DNA of 64,000 nt, from positions 79,657-143,656 of the forward strand of contig NZ_CACSJA010000014.1 in NCBI RefSeq assembly GCF_902706035.1, given 5' to 3'. The position numbers and the translations under genes are program-made. Positions 17,006 through 25,458 of the stretch are shown one piece after another; position 1 is the first letter of the stretch; every line of letters starts with the position of its first letter. Origin of the DNA: Pantoea sp. 18069 (GTDB taxonomy: Bacteria; Pseudomonadota; Gammaproteobacteria; Burkholderiales; Burkholderiaceae_C). A model generated the notes under the pieces. That model had not been told where the DNA came from. It was given only the letters and a program-made list of their open reading frames with translations, and did no database searches.

Positions 17006-18346
17006 TCAGCCAGGGTCGTCGGCTCGGATGGCCATGCAAAGCCTGGCCTCCAGGCCGCCTTCGGCCCGGTTGTGCAAGCTCAGCCTTGCCCCCACCGCCA
17101 GCGCCAACTGGTGCGCAATGGCAAGCCCGAGGCCTGTGCCGCCGGTGCTCCGGTTGCGGGACCCCTCTACCCGATAGAAGGGCTTGAGCACCGCGTCCAG
17201 CTCATCGGGCGGGATGCCTGGGCCGTTGTCGAGCACGACGATGACCAGGCGGTCCGCATCGGCGTGCACGCCGACCCGCACGTCGATGGCGTACTTCACC
17301 GCGTTGTCGATCAGGTTCATGAGGATGCGGCGCAGCGCATTCGGACGCGTCACGATCGCAGAGCCGACACGCCCTTGCAGCTGCACGTCCTCGCCGGCAT
17401 CGGCATAGTCCGCGACCATGCTTTCCAGGAGCGCATCGGCATCGACGCGGCACGGTGGTTCGGCTGCGCCGTGGAGCGTGCGCGCATAGGTGACGCCTTC
17501 CCGCACGAGCGCGCTCATGGCCTCCAGATCCTGACGGAACTTCACCCTGTCTGCCTCGTTGTCCATCAGGTCGGTACGCAAGCGCAGCCGGGTGATCGGC
17601 GTCTGCAGGTCATGCGAGATCGCGGCCAGGATTTGCACCCGCTCGGCCATGTAGCCGCCAATGCGCTGCTGCATGGCGTTGAATGCGCGCGTGGCATGCG
17701 CCACTTCCGTGGGGCCATCCTCGCTCAGCGTCTCGCCCTTGAGGTCCGGTCCCAGCCGGTCGGCCGCCGCCGCGAGTCGGGCCAGCGGCCGCGTGACCAG
17801 TCGGACCACATGCCAGGCACACAAGGCAAGCACGGCCAACTGGGTCAACAGCACCCACAGGACCCAGCGCGAGACCGGCATGTCCACCCGCCGGGCATCG
17901 ACGATCACGGTGCTCCCGTCCGTCAAGCCGACCTGAATCCGCAGGCCCGCGGACGGTTCGGCGACCTGGGCCACCTTCACCACCTCGAACAGCCGCAGCG
18001 CGTTGACGATGGCGGCAGCGAATTGCTGCTGCATAGGCTCCTCGGGCTCCGGGCCTTCGACGCTGCCCCCCAGCATGAAACGGTAGTTGCGGCGTTCCAG
18101 CCCATCCAGCCAACTGGGGCGCTCTGCGCTGGGCACGCGATCCAGGATCGCGATCGAGCTGGCGATATCGCGCTCCAGTCCGCTCATCATCAGTTCGCGC
18201 ATCGCCACCCCGCGCTCATAGCGGATCAGCGCGAAGGTCAGCAGTTGCGCCACAGCCAGGCCCACGACGATGATCAGCGTCACGCGGGCAAAAAGGGACC
18301 GGGGGACGATGGCTCGCCGCAATCCCGCCAAGGCTTCGATGTGCAT
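17006..18346 (-). CDS. Sensor histidine kinase, EnvZ-like, linked to the Msr operon
   Basis: A 446-residue membrane kinase. TM1 is ~22-42 (VTLIIVVGLAVAQLLTFALI), a ~115-residue periplasmic sensor follows, TM2 is ~161-183, and a HAMP linker comes next. The H-box is AAISHDLQTPITRLR (His245). The ATPase domain has an N-box (RRILMNLIDNAVKYA), DNGPGIP and GGTGLGLAIA. ATG 18346 (MHIEALAGL) puts TM1 at the usual distance. It is the first gene of the run kinase-msrB-dipZ-msrA, which suggests it senses envelope oxidation, much as HprS controls msrPQ in E. coli. No response regulator is adjacent; the OmpR-type gene at 24576 is the best candidate partner. Confidence 0.88.
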   Translation of the reverse strand: MHIEALAGLRRAIVPRSLFARVTLIIVVGLAVAQLLTFALIRYERGVAMRELMMSGLERDIASSIAILDRVPSAERPSWLDGLERRNYRFMLGGSVEGPEPEEPMQQQFAAAIVNALRLFEVVKVAQVAEPSAGLRIQVGLTDGSTVIVDARRVDMPVSRWVLWVLLTQLAVLALCAWHVVRLVTRPLARLAAAADRLGPDLKGETLSEDGPTEVAHATRAFNAMQQRIGGYMAERVQILAAISHDLQTPITRLRLRTDLMDNEADRVKFRQDLEAMSALVREGVTYARTLHGAAEPPCRVDADALLESMVADYADAGEDVQLQGRVGSAIVTRPNALRRILMNLIDNAVKYAIDVRVGVHADADRLVIVVLDNGPGIPPDELDAVLKPFYRVEGSRNRSTGGTGLGLAIAHQLALAVGARLSLHNRAEGGLEARLCMAIRADDPG

Positions 18347-18945
18347 ATAAGGCGTGGCTCCGAAGGTTCCCTGACTGCCGAAGATCAGTCGCCAGGCGTG
18401 CGAGGAATCACACAAATGGGTTTATAAGCCGCGAAGCACGGGAAAGCACGGTGGCTTGTACGCCCGTGTATCCAGCTGCGCCTGCAACACAATACATTTC
18501 ACTGCGAGCGCGCCATCGGATGGCGAGAGGGCCTTCCCGGCCTGCGTCCCGTGCAAGCCGGGCCCATCGTGGATAACAGAGAGGGCAAGCGCCGGAGCCA
18601 GAGAACATCCCGAAAGTGGCGACAGCGAACTGCGCTCAGGCTGCTGCGGGCTGGATCTTCGGCGCGACAAGCTGCGCGCTATCGGGCAACAGGCAGGCAG
18701 ACGCGGGGCTTGCGACGGCGGAAGCTGCAAAAGATGCGCTTCGTACGGGATGCGGTGCTCGGTGTGGGCGTCAACGGCGCACGGAACCTTGGCGCCCGCA
18801 GCAAGGCGCGGTCCTTGCTGTGGGCGGACATGTCCATCCGCGCGCTGCGCGGACCGGCTGCTGGCCCGTTACTGGCATACGTAGCAGGGGTCTGGCGCAG
18901 CACCCCTGGTGAAGCGGGTGGCCATGGCCCCCGCTTCCATACGGC
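18347..18945. other. Intergenic region, 600 bp
   Basis: Several open frames exist on both strands but none has recognisable motifs or a convincing ribosome binding site. It lies where a response regulator would be expected in front of the kinase gene, so it is a candidate rearrangement junction. Nothing else is supported. Confidence 0.35.
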
Positions 18946-19764
18946 TCAGGCCGCGGCGGCAACGCTGCCAACGCCATAACGCGCGGCGGGAAGCACGCGG
19001 GAGAGTTTGTCCGACATGGCACGGCGCGCCGCGTCGAATGCGCTCCATTCCGCCAGATCCGGCAGCGATGGAATGGTGACCTGCTCCCCCTGGTCAAGGC
19101 CGGCCAGGGCCGCATCGACCATGTCGTCGGTCTTCATGACGATCTCCTTGGGAAGATGCGCGATGGGCACGCCCGCAATGCCCCAGAACTCCGTCGCCGT
19201 CGCCCCGGGAAGAACCGCCTGCACCCGAACGCCCTTGTCGCCCAGCTCATGCTGCAACGACTGGCTGAAGGCCAGGACAAAGGCCTTGGAGCCACCGTAT
19301 ACGCCGTTCAACGTCTCGGGCGAGACCGCCACGATGGAGGCGATGTTGATGATGGTCCCGGCCTTGCGGTCGACGAAGGCCGGCACGGCCGCATAGGTCA
19401 GGCGCGTGAGCGCGTTCACGTTGATCGCAATCATCGCTTCCATCTTCTCGATGTCCGAGCCGAGCAAGGGTGAAGCCGATCCGACGCCGGCATTGTTGAC
19501 CAGCACCGTCAGGTCGCGGTTGCCGCGAATGGCGGCCTCGACGCGTGCGATGTCCGCCTTGTTGGTCAGGTCCGCGGCAATCGTCTCGACCTGCCGCCCG
19601 CTTTCTTCCTTGAGCTTGCCGGCCAATGCATCGAGGCGGCTGCGATTGCGCGCGACCAGAACCAGGTCATAGCCGCGTCGCGCCAGGCGTTGCGCATACA
19701 CGGCGCCGATGCCGGAGGAAGCCCCGGTGATCAGGGCTGTTCCTGGTTTCTTGCTTGCTGTCAT
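18946..19764 (-). CDS. Short-chain dehydrogenase/reductase
   Basis: A 272-residue classical SDR. The cofactor motif TGASSGIG lies near residue 15, VLVNNAGVGS in the middle, and the active site comprises INIASIVAVSPE plus YGGSK. VARNR after the second strand favours NADP(H). The C-terminal tail from PIAHLPKEIV onward is longer than minimal SDRs. It most resembles DltE-type or uncharacterised SDR oxidoreductases; the substrate is unknown. The start at MTASKKPGTALITG places the glycine motif correctly and follows a GGAAAT ribosome site. A 105-bp gap separates it from the GlxA-like regulator upstream on the same strand, its likely regulator. Confidence 0.88.
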   Translation of the reverse strand: MTASKKPGTALITGASSGIGAVYAQRLARRGYDLVLVARNRSRLDALAGKLKEESGRQVETIAADLTNKADIARVEAAIRGNRDLTVLVNNAGVGSASPLLGSDIEKMEAMIAINVNALTRLTYAAVPAFVDRKAGTIINIASIVAVSPETLNGVYGGSKAFVLAFSQSLQHELGDKGVRVQAVLPGATATEFWGIAGVPIAHLPKEIVMKTDDMVDAALAGLDQGEQVTIPSLPDLAEWSAFDAARRAMSDKLSRVLPAARYGVGSVAAAA

Positions 19765-19869
19765 GGGGATTTCCTTGGGTAATAGTGAAGTGGACCCAAG
19801 AATCTTCCTCCTGATGCCGGATGGCGTAAATGTCATATAAGCCACCTTTTATGACATGCCAGCCCCCCT

Positions 19870-20826
19870 TCAATGCGTGGTGGCGGCCAGCTGCCTGGCC
19901 TTCCTGCGCACGCTTTGCGGCGGCACCCCCAGGGTGCGCAGGAAGGCGCGGCGCATGCGTTCGAGGTCGCCGAATCCGGCTTCCTGGGCCACCACGCCCA
20001 GCGTCAGGCTGCCCGCATCAATCATGGCCCGTGCCGCCTCCACGCGCAGGCTCTCGACGGCATGCGCGGGTGACCAGCCTGTTTCCGCCTTGAACACGCG
20101 GCTGAACTGGCGGGGACTCAGATGCGCAACTTCGGCCAGGTCTTCCACCGACAGCGGATCGCTCAGGTTCGCCCTGGCATGTGCCAGCGTTCGCTGGATG
20201 CGGTCCGACTTGGGCTCCAGCTCAAGCAAGGCCGAGTATTGCGACTGCCCGCCCGCGCGGCGGTGGTAGACCACCAGCTTCTTGGCGATGAGGCGTGCGG
20301 CTTCGTCGCCGATGTCGTTTTCGACGAGGGCCAACACGAGATCGATGCCTGCGGTCATTCCGGCCGATGTCCACAGCGAACCGTCGTTGATGAAGATGCG
20401 GTCAGGCTGAACGTTGACGAGTGGGTGGCGCTTTTGCAGCTCCTGGGCAAAGGCCCAATGCGTGGTCGCACGGCGGCCGTCGAGCAGTCCGGCATCGGCC
20501 AGACCGAATGCGCCCGTGCAAATGCTCGCCACGCGACGAGAAGCGCGGTGCCCGGCGCGCAGGAACTCGCACATGGCCGGCGATGTGGGGGCGATGGTCA
20601 GGCCGCCACACATGATCAGCGTGTCGAACTTCGACGTATCGAAGCGGCGGGTGTCGGTGGCAATACCCGATGAGCTGGGCACAAGACCGCCGTTTTCGGA
20701 AAGCAGCACCACCTCATAGACGGGCTTGCCGACGCAGGCGTTCGCAAGCTCGAAGGCCGCGACCGCGGCGAGGTCCAGAATCTGGAAACCGGGGAAAACC
20801 AGCATGCCAATACGCTTCGTCATCAT
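19870..20826 (-). CDS. GlxA/FtrA-like regulator (DJ-1/PfpI domain plus AraC HTH)
   Basis: A 318-residue regulator with an N-terminal class I glutamine amidotransferase-like domain (RIGMLVFPGFQILDLA, then CTGAFGLADAGLLDG with the nucleophile-elbow Cys). A C-terminal AraC double HTH follows (LSPRQFSRVFKAETG, AGFGDLERMRRAFLRTLG). The amidotransferase domain in this family senses small ligands. Two adjacent ATGs (20826, 20823) follow AGGA; the second has the better spacing, and an ATG further upstream is unlikely. It is the third gene after the isomerase-like and desulfhydrase-like genes, with the SDR gene downstream, so it probably controls this group. Confidence 0.88.
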   Translation of the reverse strand: MMTKRIGMLVFPGFQILDLAAVAAFELANACVGKPVYEVVLLSENGGLVPSSSGIATDTRRFDTSKFDTLIMCGGLTIAPTSPAMCEFLRAGHRASRRVASICTGAFGLADAGLLDGRRATTHWAFAQELQKRHPLVNVQPDRIFINDGSLWTSAGMTAGIDLVLALVENDIGDEAARLIAKKLVVYHRRAGGQSQYSALLELEPKSDRIQRTLAHARANLSDPLSVEDLAEVAHLSPRQFSRVFKAETGWSPAHAVESLRVEAARAMIDAGSLTLGVVAQEAGFGDLERMRRAFLRTLGVPPQSVRRKARQLAATTH

Positions 20827-20866
20827 GTCCTGAAAAGTGGGGGATTCATCAGCCTGTGGACCGCTC

Positions 20867-21901
20867 TCACTGCGCATCGAAGATGCTGCGGTAGGCGTAC
20901 AGGCCCGGCGTCCCCCCCGTCATCACGAACAGAACCTGCCGGCCCGCCGCATACCGGCCAGCGCGAAGATCCGCCAGCAGCCCGGCGAAGGCCTTGCCCG
21001 AATAGACGGGATCGAGCAGCAGCCCTTGCGTTCGCGCCATCATCCTGAGCGCATCGCGCATTTGCGCCGTGGGGATCCCATAGCCCGCCCCGCGCTGGCG
21101 GCCATCGACCTGGATGTCCGCATCGCCCAGCGAGGCCTCGATGCCCACCAGGCGCAATGTCGCCTCTGTCAGTTCCAGGGTAGTGCGCCTGGCCTGCTCG
21201 CCATCGGCAAGGGTGGAAAAGGAGCGCACCGTCGAAGCCGGCTTGCCCGCCGCGTAAAGCCCCGCCGCCAGGCCGGCATGTGTTCCCGCGCTGCCATTGG
21301 CGACAACGATCTCTGCGAATTCGGCGCCGATGGCCTTCGCCTGCGCCCCTATTTCCTGTGCGCACCGCATGTAGCCCAAGGCACCCACGGGGGTGGAGCC
21401 GCCCGTGGGCATGAGGAAGACGCGGCGCCCTTGCGACCGCAGTTGAGCAGCACGCATCTGCGCGGCAGCCAATGCGTTCTCGCCCGGTGGCAAGGTGTGC
21501 ACGGTGGCCCCGAAGATTCCGTTGAGCAACACATTGCCATTGCGCTCATAGTCCCCATCGTCGCGCGGCACTGGCCGTCCCAGCACCAGCTCGCACGCCA
21601 GCCCCGCGCGTGCGGCCGCGGCCGCAGTCAGGCGGGCATGGTTGGACTGCAGGCCACCCACGGTCACGATGGTGTCGGCCCCTTCGGCTTGCGCGGCGCC
21701 GATCAGGTACTCCAGCTTGCGCAGCTTGTTGCCACCGCCCCCGAGGGACATGTGATCGTCCCGTTTGACGAATATCTGCACGCCGCCGAGCGCATCCCCC
21801 AGCGCGGCTTCCAGCCGGTGCAGGCGCTGAATGGGCGTTGGCCCATCGAGCAATGGAACTCTAGGAAATCGTTCGAGGCTAGGAAAATCGGTCAATGACA
21901 T
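20867..21901 (-). CDS. PLP-dependent D-cysteine desulfhydrase / ACC deaminase family enzyme
   Basis: A 344-residue fold-type II PLP enzyme. The PLP lysine lies in GGGGNKLRKLEYL, the SNHARLTAAAAARAG motif follows, and the phosphate loop is NGSAGTHAGLAAG. LDPVYSGKAFAGL near the C-terminus is typical. The family includes D-cysteine desulfhydrase (pyruvate, H2S, ammonia), ACC deaminase and L-cysteate lyase; sequence alone does not separate these. Start ATG 21901 lies 19 bp after the isomerase-like gene, so the two are co-transcribed, with the GlxA-like gene 40 bp downstream. Confidence 0.85.
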   Translation of the reverse strand: MSLTDFPSLERFPRVPLLDGPTPIQRLHRLEAALGDALGGVQIFVKRDDHMSLGGGGNKLRKLEYLIGAAQAEGADTIVTVGGLQSNHARLTAAAAARAGLACELVLGRPVPRDDGDYERNGNVLLNGIFGATVHTLPPGENALAAAQMRAAQLRSQGRRVFLMPTGGSTPVGALGYMRCAQEIGAQAKAIGAEFAEIVVANGSAGTHAGLAAGLYAAGKPASTVRSFSTLADGEQARRTTLELTEATLRLVGIEASLGDADIQVDGRQRGAGYGIPTAQMRDALRMMARTQGLLLDPVYSGKAFAGLLADLRAGRYAAGRQVLFVMTGGTPGLYAYRSIFDAQ

Positions 21902-21920
21902 GCTTGCTCCACTTCAATGG

Positions 21921-22532
21921 TCAGGGTGATGGCTGGCCGCCCAGCGCCTTGCGTACAAAATCGAGGCGGTCCTGGCCCCAGAAAATCTCGCCGTCGATGA
22001 CATAGCTGGGAGCGCCGAAGACCTGCGCCTCTATCGCCTGGCGTGTGAACTCCTCGTACAGCGCCTGGATGTCGGGAGCCTGCGCCTGCTGGGCTCGCTC
22101 GGCCGCCAGGCCGCATTCGGCGAGCAGCTCGGACAGCACGGTCTGGTTCGCAATGTCGCGCTCCTGCGCCCAGACCGCGGCGAATACGGCGCCTGTGATT
22201 CTCAGGGCCGCATCTTGCCCATCGAAGCGCTCGACCGCAATGATCAGCCGCGCAGCGGCATCGCCGGGGACGGGGAAGAACTTCGGATGAAGATGCATAG
22301 GGATCTCGAGCGCCGTGGAAAAGCGCGCGATTTCGACAAGCCGATAGGCCTGGCGCTGCGCCGGCCGCTGGGCGTTCGGCACACCACCCGATGCCGCAAA
22401 CACCGCACCGATATCGAAGGGACGGACCCTGACGCTGGCACCCGTGGCCTTCACCACGGCGGTGAAACGCTGATGCCCGAGATATGACCAGGGGCTGATA
22501 GGGGCAATGTAGTAGTCGACCGTGCGGCTCAT
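21921..22532 (-). CDS. 2-hydroxychromene-2-carboxylate isomerase-like DsbA-family protein
   Basis: A 203-residue thioredoxin-fold protein of the DsbA/HCCA isomerase (kappa-class GST-like) family. It opens VDYYIAPISPWSYLGHQRF, with Ser in place of the CxxC of DsbA, which points to glutathione-dependent isomerase chemistry. FGAPSYVIDGEIFWGQDRLDFV closes the fold as in the family. HCCA isomerases act in naphthalene-type catabolism, but many homologues have unknown substrates. The start is at MSRTVDYY. It is first in an operon with the PLP enzyme and the GlxA-like regulator; no aromatic ring gene is adjacent, so the name describes the family only. Confidence 0.82.
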   Translation of the reverse strand: MSRTVDYYIAPISPWSYLGHQRFTAVVKATGASVRVRPFDIGAVFAASGGVPNAQRPAQRQAYRLVEIARFSTALEIPMHLHPKFFPVPGDAAARLIIAVERFDGQDAALRITGAVFAAVWAQERDIANQTVLSELLAECGLAAERAQQAQAPDIQALYEEFTRQAIEAQVFGAPSYVIDGEIFWGQDRLDFVRKALGGQPSP

Positions 22533-22702
22533 GAAGCTCTCCTTTGTGGCTGGAAGTGGCAATCGACTCCATCGTCGGGACGCGCGACCGCGCACCGGAT
22601 GAGGGAGGGCACGATCTTTGGCCAAGCCTTCGCGCATCGCCATGACTTGCGTATGCTGGTGTATCTGTGGCTCGCGTGAAAAACACTACGTTACCCCGCC
22701 GG

Positions 22703-24001
22703 TCATGCATCCTCGGCACGGACCGAGAGGCGGGGGGATAAGCCGGCGCCCATCAACATGCGCCGCCCCTCGTCCTTCAGCCCCACCACCAGCGCCGCGG
22801 CGGCGATGGCCATGGTGGTCGAAAGGCCCCACAGTACGCCATAGTTGCCGCTCCAATCGAAGAACGCGCCGCCCGCCCATGCGCCAGCCGCACCCCCTAT
22901 GGCATGGCCCGCCGAGAGCAGTCCCATTGACAGACCCAGCACCTTGAGCCCGAGGCGGCTCGCGATGTAGCTCGCCGTCACCGGCACGGTGGAATAGTCG
23001 ACGAGACCGAACAGGATCGCGAAGACGATGAGCAGCGGGTAGTTGTCGGCCACGAACATCAGCAGCAGGAAGCTCACGGCGCGCACGACATAGATGATCG
23101 CGAGCAGCCGTGGCCTGTGCATGCGGTCGGAGAGCCAGCCGGCAGCGATCATGCCGACGAGGTTGAGGCCGGACAGAACGCCATAGGCTGTGGCGCTGGG
23201 CACAGGGCCGAAGCCGCAGATCGCGGCATAGGGCATGAGATGGGTTTCAATGACGCCGCTGGTGGTGAAGCCACAGATGGCATAGCTCCAGAAGATGGCA
23301 TGAAACACCGGGCTGCGCAGGATCAGCCCGAGGTTCCCGCCCAGGCTTGTGGCACGCGCATCGGCATGGGACGCAGTGGACCGGACGTTCGTCGCTGCTT
23401 GCGGCCCAGCCTCTCGCAGCATGAACCACGCGAACGGAATCAGTGCGAAGCAGCCGGCCGCCAGCAGCCAGAAGGCGCTGCGCCATTGCCCTGCCTGCAT
23501 CAGCCAGGCGAGCACCGGCATCAGGAGCAGTTGCCCGGCGGTCGAGCCCGCCGTTCCGATGCCGGTGGCGAGACCTCTATGCCGGTCGAAGCGCTGGGCG
23601 ATCGCCGCCGCGATCACATGCTGCGCGATGGTGCCGAAGCCGATCGCCGCCACCGCCGCAAAGCCCACGGGCAGGAGCCAGGCGCTGGCACCCGGCCGCG
23701 CCAGGATGACCATGCCCACGCCGATGCCGATGGCGCCTAGGCCGGCGACCAGCAGTAGCCGGGAACCGTGGCGGTCCACCAGATGCCCCGCGAACGGGGC
23801 GACGGTGGCCATCACCAGCAAGGCGACGGCAGCAATGCCGGAGATGGCGCTGCGCGACCAGCCGAACTCCGCCTGCCAGGCCGGCATGGCAAGCGAGAGC
23901 GACCCGCGCACCGTGAAGGCGAACGCCAGCGTCAGAAATCCGAGCAGCACGACCATCCAGCGACTGGCGTCGGCAGGCCCTTGCCCTTGCGGGTGGTGCA
24001 T
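22703..24001 (-). CDS. Major facilitator superfamily transporter
   Basis: A 432-residue inner-membrane protein with twelve predicted helices. The MFS signature loop is GHLVDRHGSRLLLVAG after TM2, and a second copy is GWLSDRMHRPRLLA after TM8. It resembles the oxalate/formate antiporter-like or monocarboxylate group. ATG 24001 lies just before TM1 and 26 bp after the small ArsR-type regulator gene, so the two form an arsR-MFS operon. A drug or organic-acid efflux role under ArsR control is the simplest reading; substrate unknown. Confidence 0.88.
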   Translation of the reverse strand: MHHPQGQGPADASRWMVVLLGFLTLAFAFTVRGSLSLAMPAWQAEFGWSRSAISGIAAVALLVMATVAPFAGHLVDRHGSRLLLVAGLGAIGIGVGMVILARPGASAWLLPVGFAAVAAIGFGTIAQHVIAAAIAQRFDRHRGLATGIGTAGSTAGQLLLMPVLAWLMQAGQWRSAFWLLAAGCFALIPFAWFMLREAGPQAATNVRSTASHADARATSLGGNLGLILRSPVFHAIFWSYAICGFTTSGVIETHLMPYAAICGFGPVPSATAYGVLSGLNLVGMIAAGWLSDRMHRPRLLAIIYVVRAVSFLLLMFVADNYPLLIVFAILFGLVDYSTVPVTASYIASRLGLKVLGLSMGLLSAGHAIGGAAGAWAGGAFFDWSGNYGVLWGLSTTMAIAAAALVVGLKDEGRRMLMGAGLSPRLSVRAEDA

Positions 24002-24027
24002 CAGAATCGCTCTTTTCCGGTGGGCCG

Positions 24028-24327
24028 TCAGGCTTGCTGGATCAGGCGGGCGAAGTCGGCGAATGCCGTTTCGACCCGCTTGAAGTAGGTGAACTTGCCG
24101 ATCCGCAGCGGTCGAACAAAGCCCGCCTGCGTCAAGACCTTGAGGTGTACGGACGCGGTGGCAGGCGAGATGCCCAGCTTCTGCGCGATATAGAGGCCGC
24201 ACACGCCCTCGCTCTCGTCCACCGGCTGCTCGGGTCCGAAATGCTGCTTGGGGTTCTTCAGCCACTCGAGTATTTGCAGGCGTTTGGCGTTGGACAGCGC
24301 GCTGGCCTTGCTGAGCAGGTCGTTCAT
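24028..24327 (-). CDS. ArsR family HTH repressor
   Basis: A 99-residue winged-helix protein: MNDLLSKASALSNAKRLQIL, IAQKLGISPATASVHLKVLT as the recognition helix, and VRPLRIGKFTYFKRV as the wing. There is no CVC metal site of the classical ArsR type; a single Cys is present in GVCGLYIA, so it probably does not sense metal. It is followed directly by the MFS gene, which it likely represses together with itself. An imperfect dyad lies just upstream around 24340-24360 (CGATATGC and ACGATTTG), a candidate operator. Confidence 0.85.
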   Translation of the reverse strand: MNDLLSKASALSNAKRLQILEWLKNPKQHFGPEQPVDESEGVCGLYIAQKLGISPATASVHLKVLTQAGFVRPLRIGKFTYFKRVETAFADFARLIQQA

Positions 24328-24575
24328 GGTGCTAAGATTAGCATATCGACAAATCGTATTGCGATGGAGGGATTGATTGCGGCAACCTGGACCTGTCGGG
24401 CGCAGTTGAAGGCACCGCCCCATGGGAACGCGTATGAAACCTACTGTGTGCTTCAGCCAGCCAGATACAGAGGAATACATGGATCAGGGACTTGAACTCT
24501 CCCAAGGTCTATAAGTCATCTCTCATGAGGCCCCACGCCCTGCCTGCAACCCACCGCCCCTTGAGACACCATGCA

Positions 24576-25316
24576 ATGACCCCAGCACCGAGCGATCACG
24601 TTCTCATCGTCGACGATGACCGGGAAATCCGCGACCTTCTCGGCATGTACCTGACCAAGAACGGGGTACGCGTGGCGACTGCACCGACGGGCCGCCACAT
24701 GCGGGTGGCGCTGGAGACGTCGGGGCCCTTCGATCTGATCATTCTCGACCTGATGCTTCCGGGCGAAGACGGGCTTTCGCTGTGCCGCGATCTGCGCTCG
24801 GGCAAGTTCAAGACCATTCCCATCCTGATGCTGACGGCCCGCAGCGAGGAAGCCGACCGGATTCTCGGTCTCGAAATGGGAGCGGACGACTACCTGGTCA
24901 AGCCGTTTGCCGCGCGGGAGCTGCTCGCAAGAGTGCGCTCCGTCCTGCGGCGCACGCGCATGCTTCCGCCCAATATGCGGTCAACCGACGCGGCGAAGAG
25001 GCTGGCGTTCGGTGATTGGCAGGTGGACACCATCGAGCGGCATCTCATCGATGCGAGCGGCGTCATGGTCCCGCTCAGCGGCGCCGAATACAGGCTTCTG
25101 CGCGTGTTTCTCGATCACCCCCAGAAGGTACTGAGCCGCGACCAGCTCCTGGGCTTGACGCAAGGCCGCGATGCGGAGCTTTTCGAGCGGTCGGTCGACC
25201 TGCTTGTCAGCAGGCTGCGCCAGCGGCTGCGCGATGATGCGCGCGAGCCGCGGTACATCAAGACCGTGCGCAGCGAGGGGTACGTTTTTTCGTCCGCAGT
25301 CGAGGCGCAGGACTGA
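24576..25316 (+). CDS. OmpR-family response regulator, probable partner of the kinase at 17006
   Basis: A 246-residue regulator. The receiver domain has acidic pocket VDDD (residues 12-15), phospho-acceptor Asp58 in LIILDLMLPGEDG, the Thr in MLTARSE and Lys in DYLVKPF. The DNA-binding winged helix of the OmpR type follows (LSGAEYRLLRVFLDHP, RSVDLLVSRLRQRLRDD, YIKTVRSEGYVF). The second of two nearby ATGs (24576) was taken because MTPAPSDHVLIVDDD fits the family. No kinase is adjacent. The EnvZ-like kinase 6 kb away lacks a regulator, so the two may be a split pair. Downstream DNA to 25458 shows no gene. Confidence 0.9.
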   Translation: MTPAPSDHVLIVDDDREIRDLLGMYLTKNGVRVATAPTGRHMRVALETSGPFDLIILDLMLPGEDGLSLCRDLRSGKFKTIPILMLTARSEEADRILGLEMGADDYLVKPFAARELLARVRSVLRRTRMLPPNMRSTDAAKRLAFGDWQVDTIERHLIDASGVMVPLSGAEYRLLRVFLDHPQKVLSRDQLLGLTQGRDAELFERSVDLLVSRLRQRLRDDAREPRYIKTVRSEGYVFSSAVEAQD

Positions 25317-25458
25317 GCGTGTGGCGGGATGTGTTCCTCAACAAGCCCCAGGGCACGGTGCCGGCATCGCCGGTGCAGTTCGCAGGGCCCAAGCGCTTCC
25401 TCCATGCGCCCCCATCACGACAGAGGAACTGCCGCCCAGCCTTTCGGGCAATCATGAA

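Noticed and set aside
18408..18979. Several frames of 66-142 codons upstream of the kinase
   Set aside because: None resembles a response regulator or other protein; amino-acid composition looks random.
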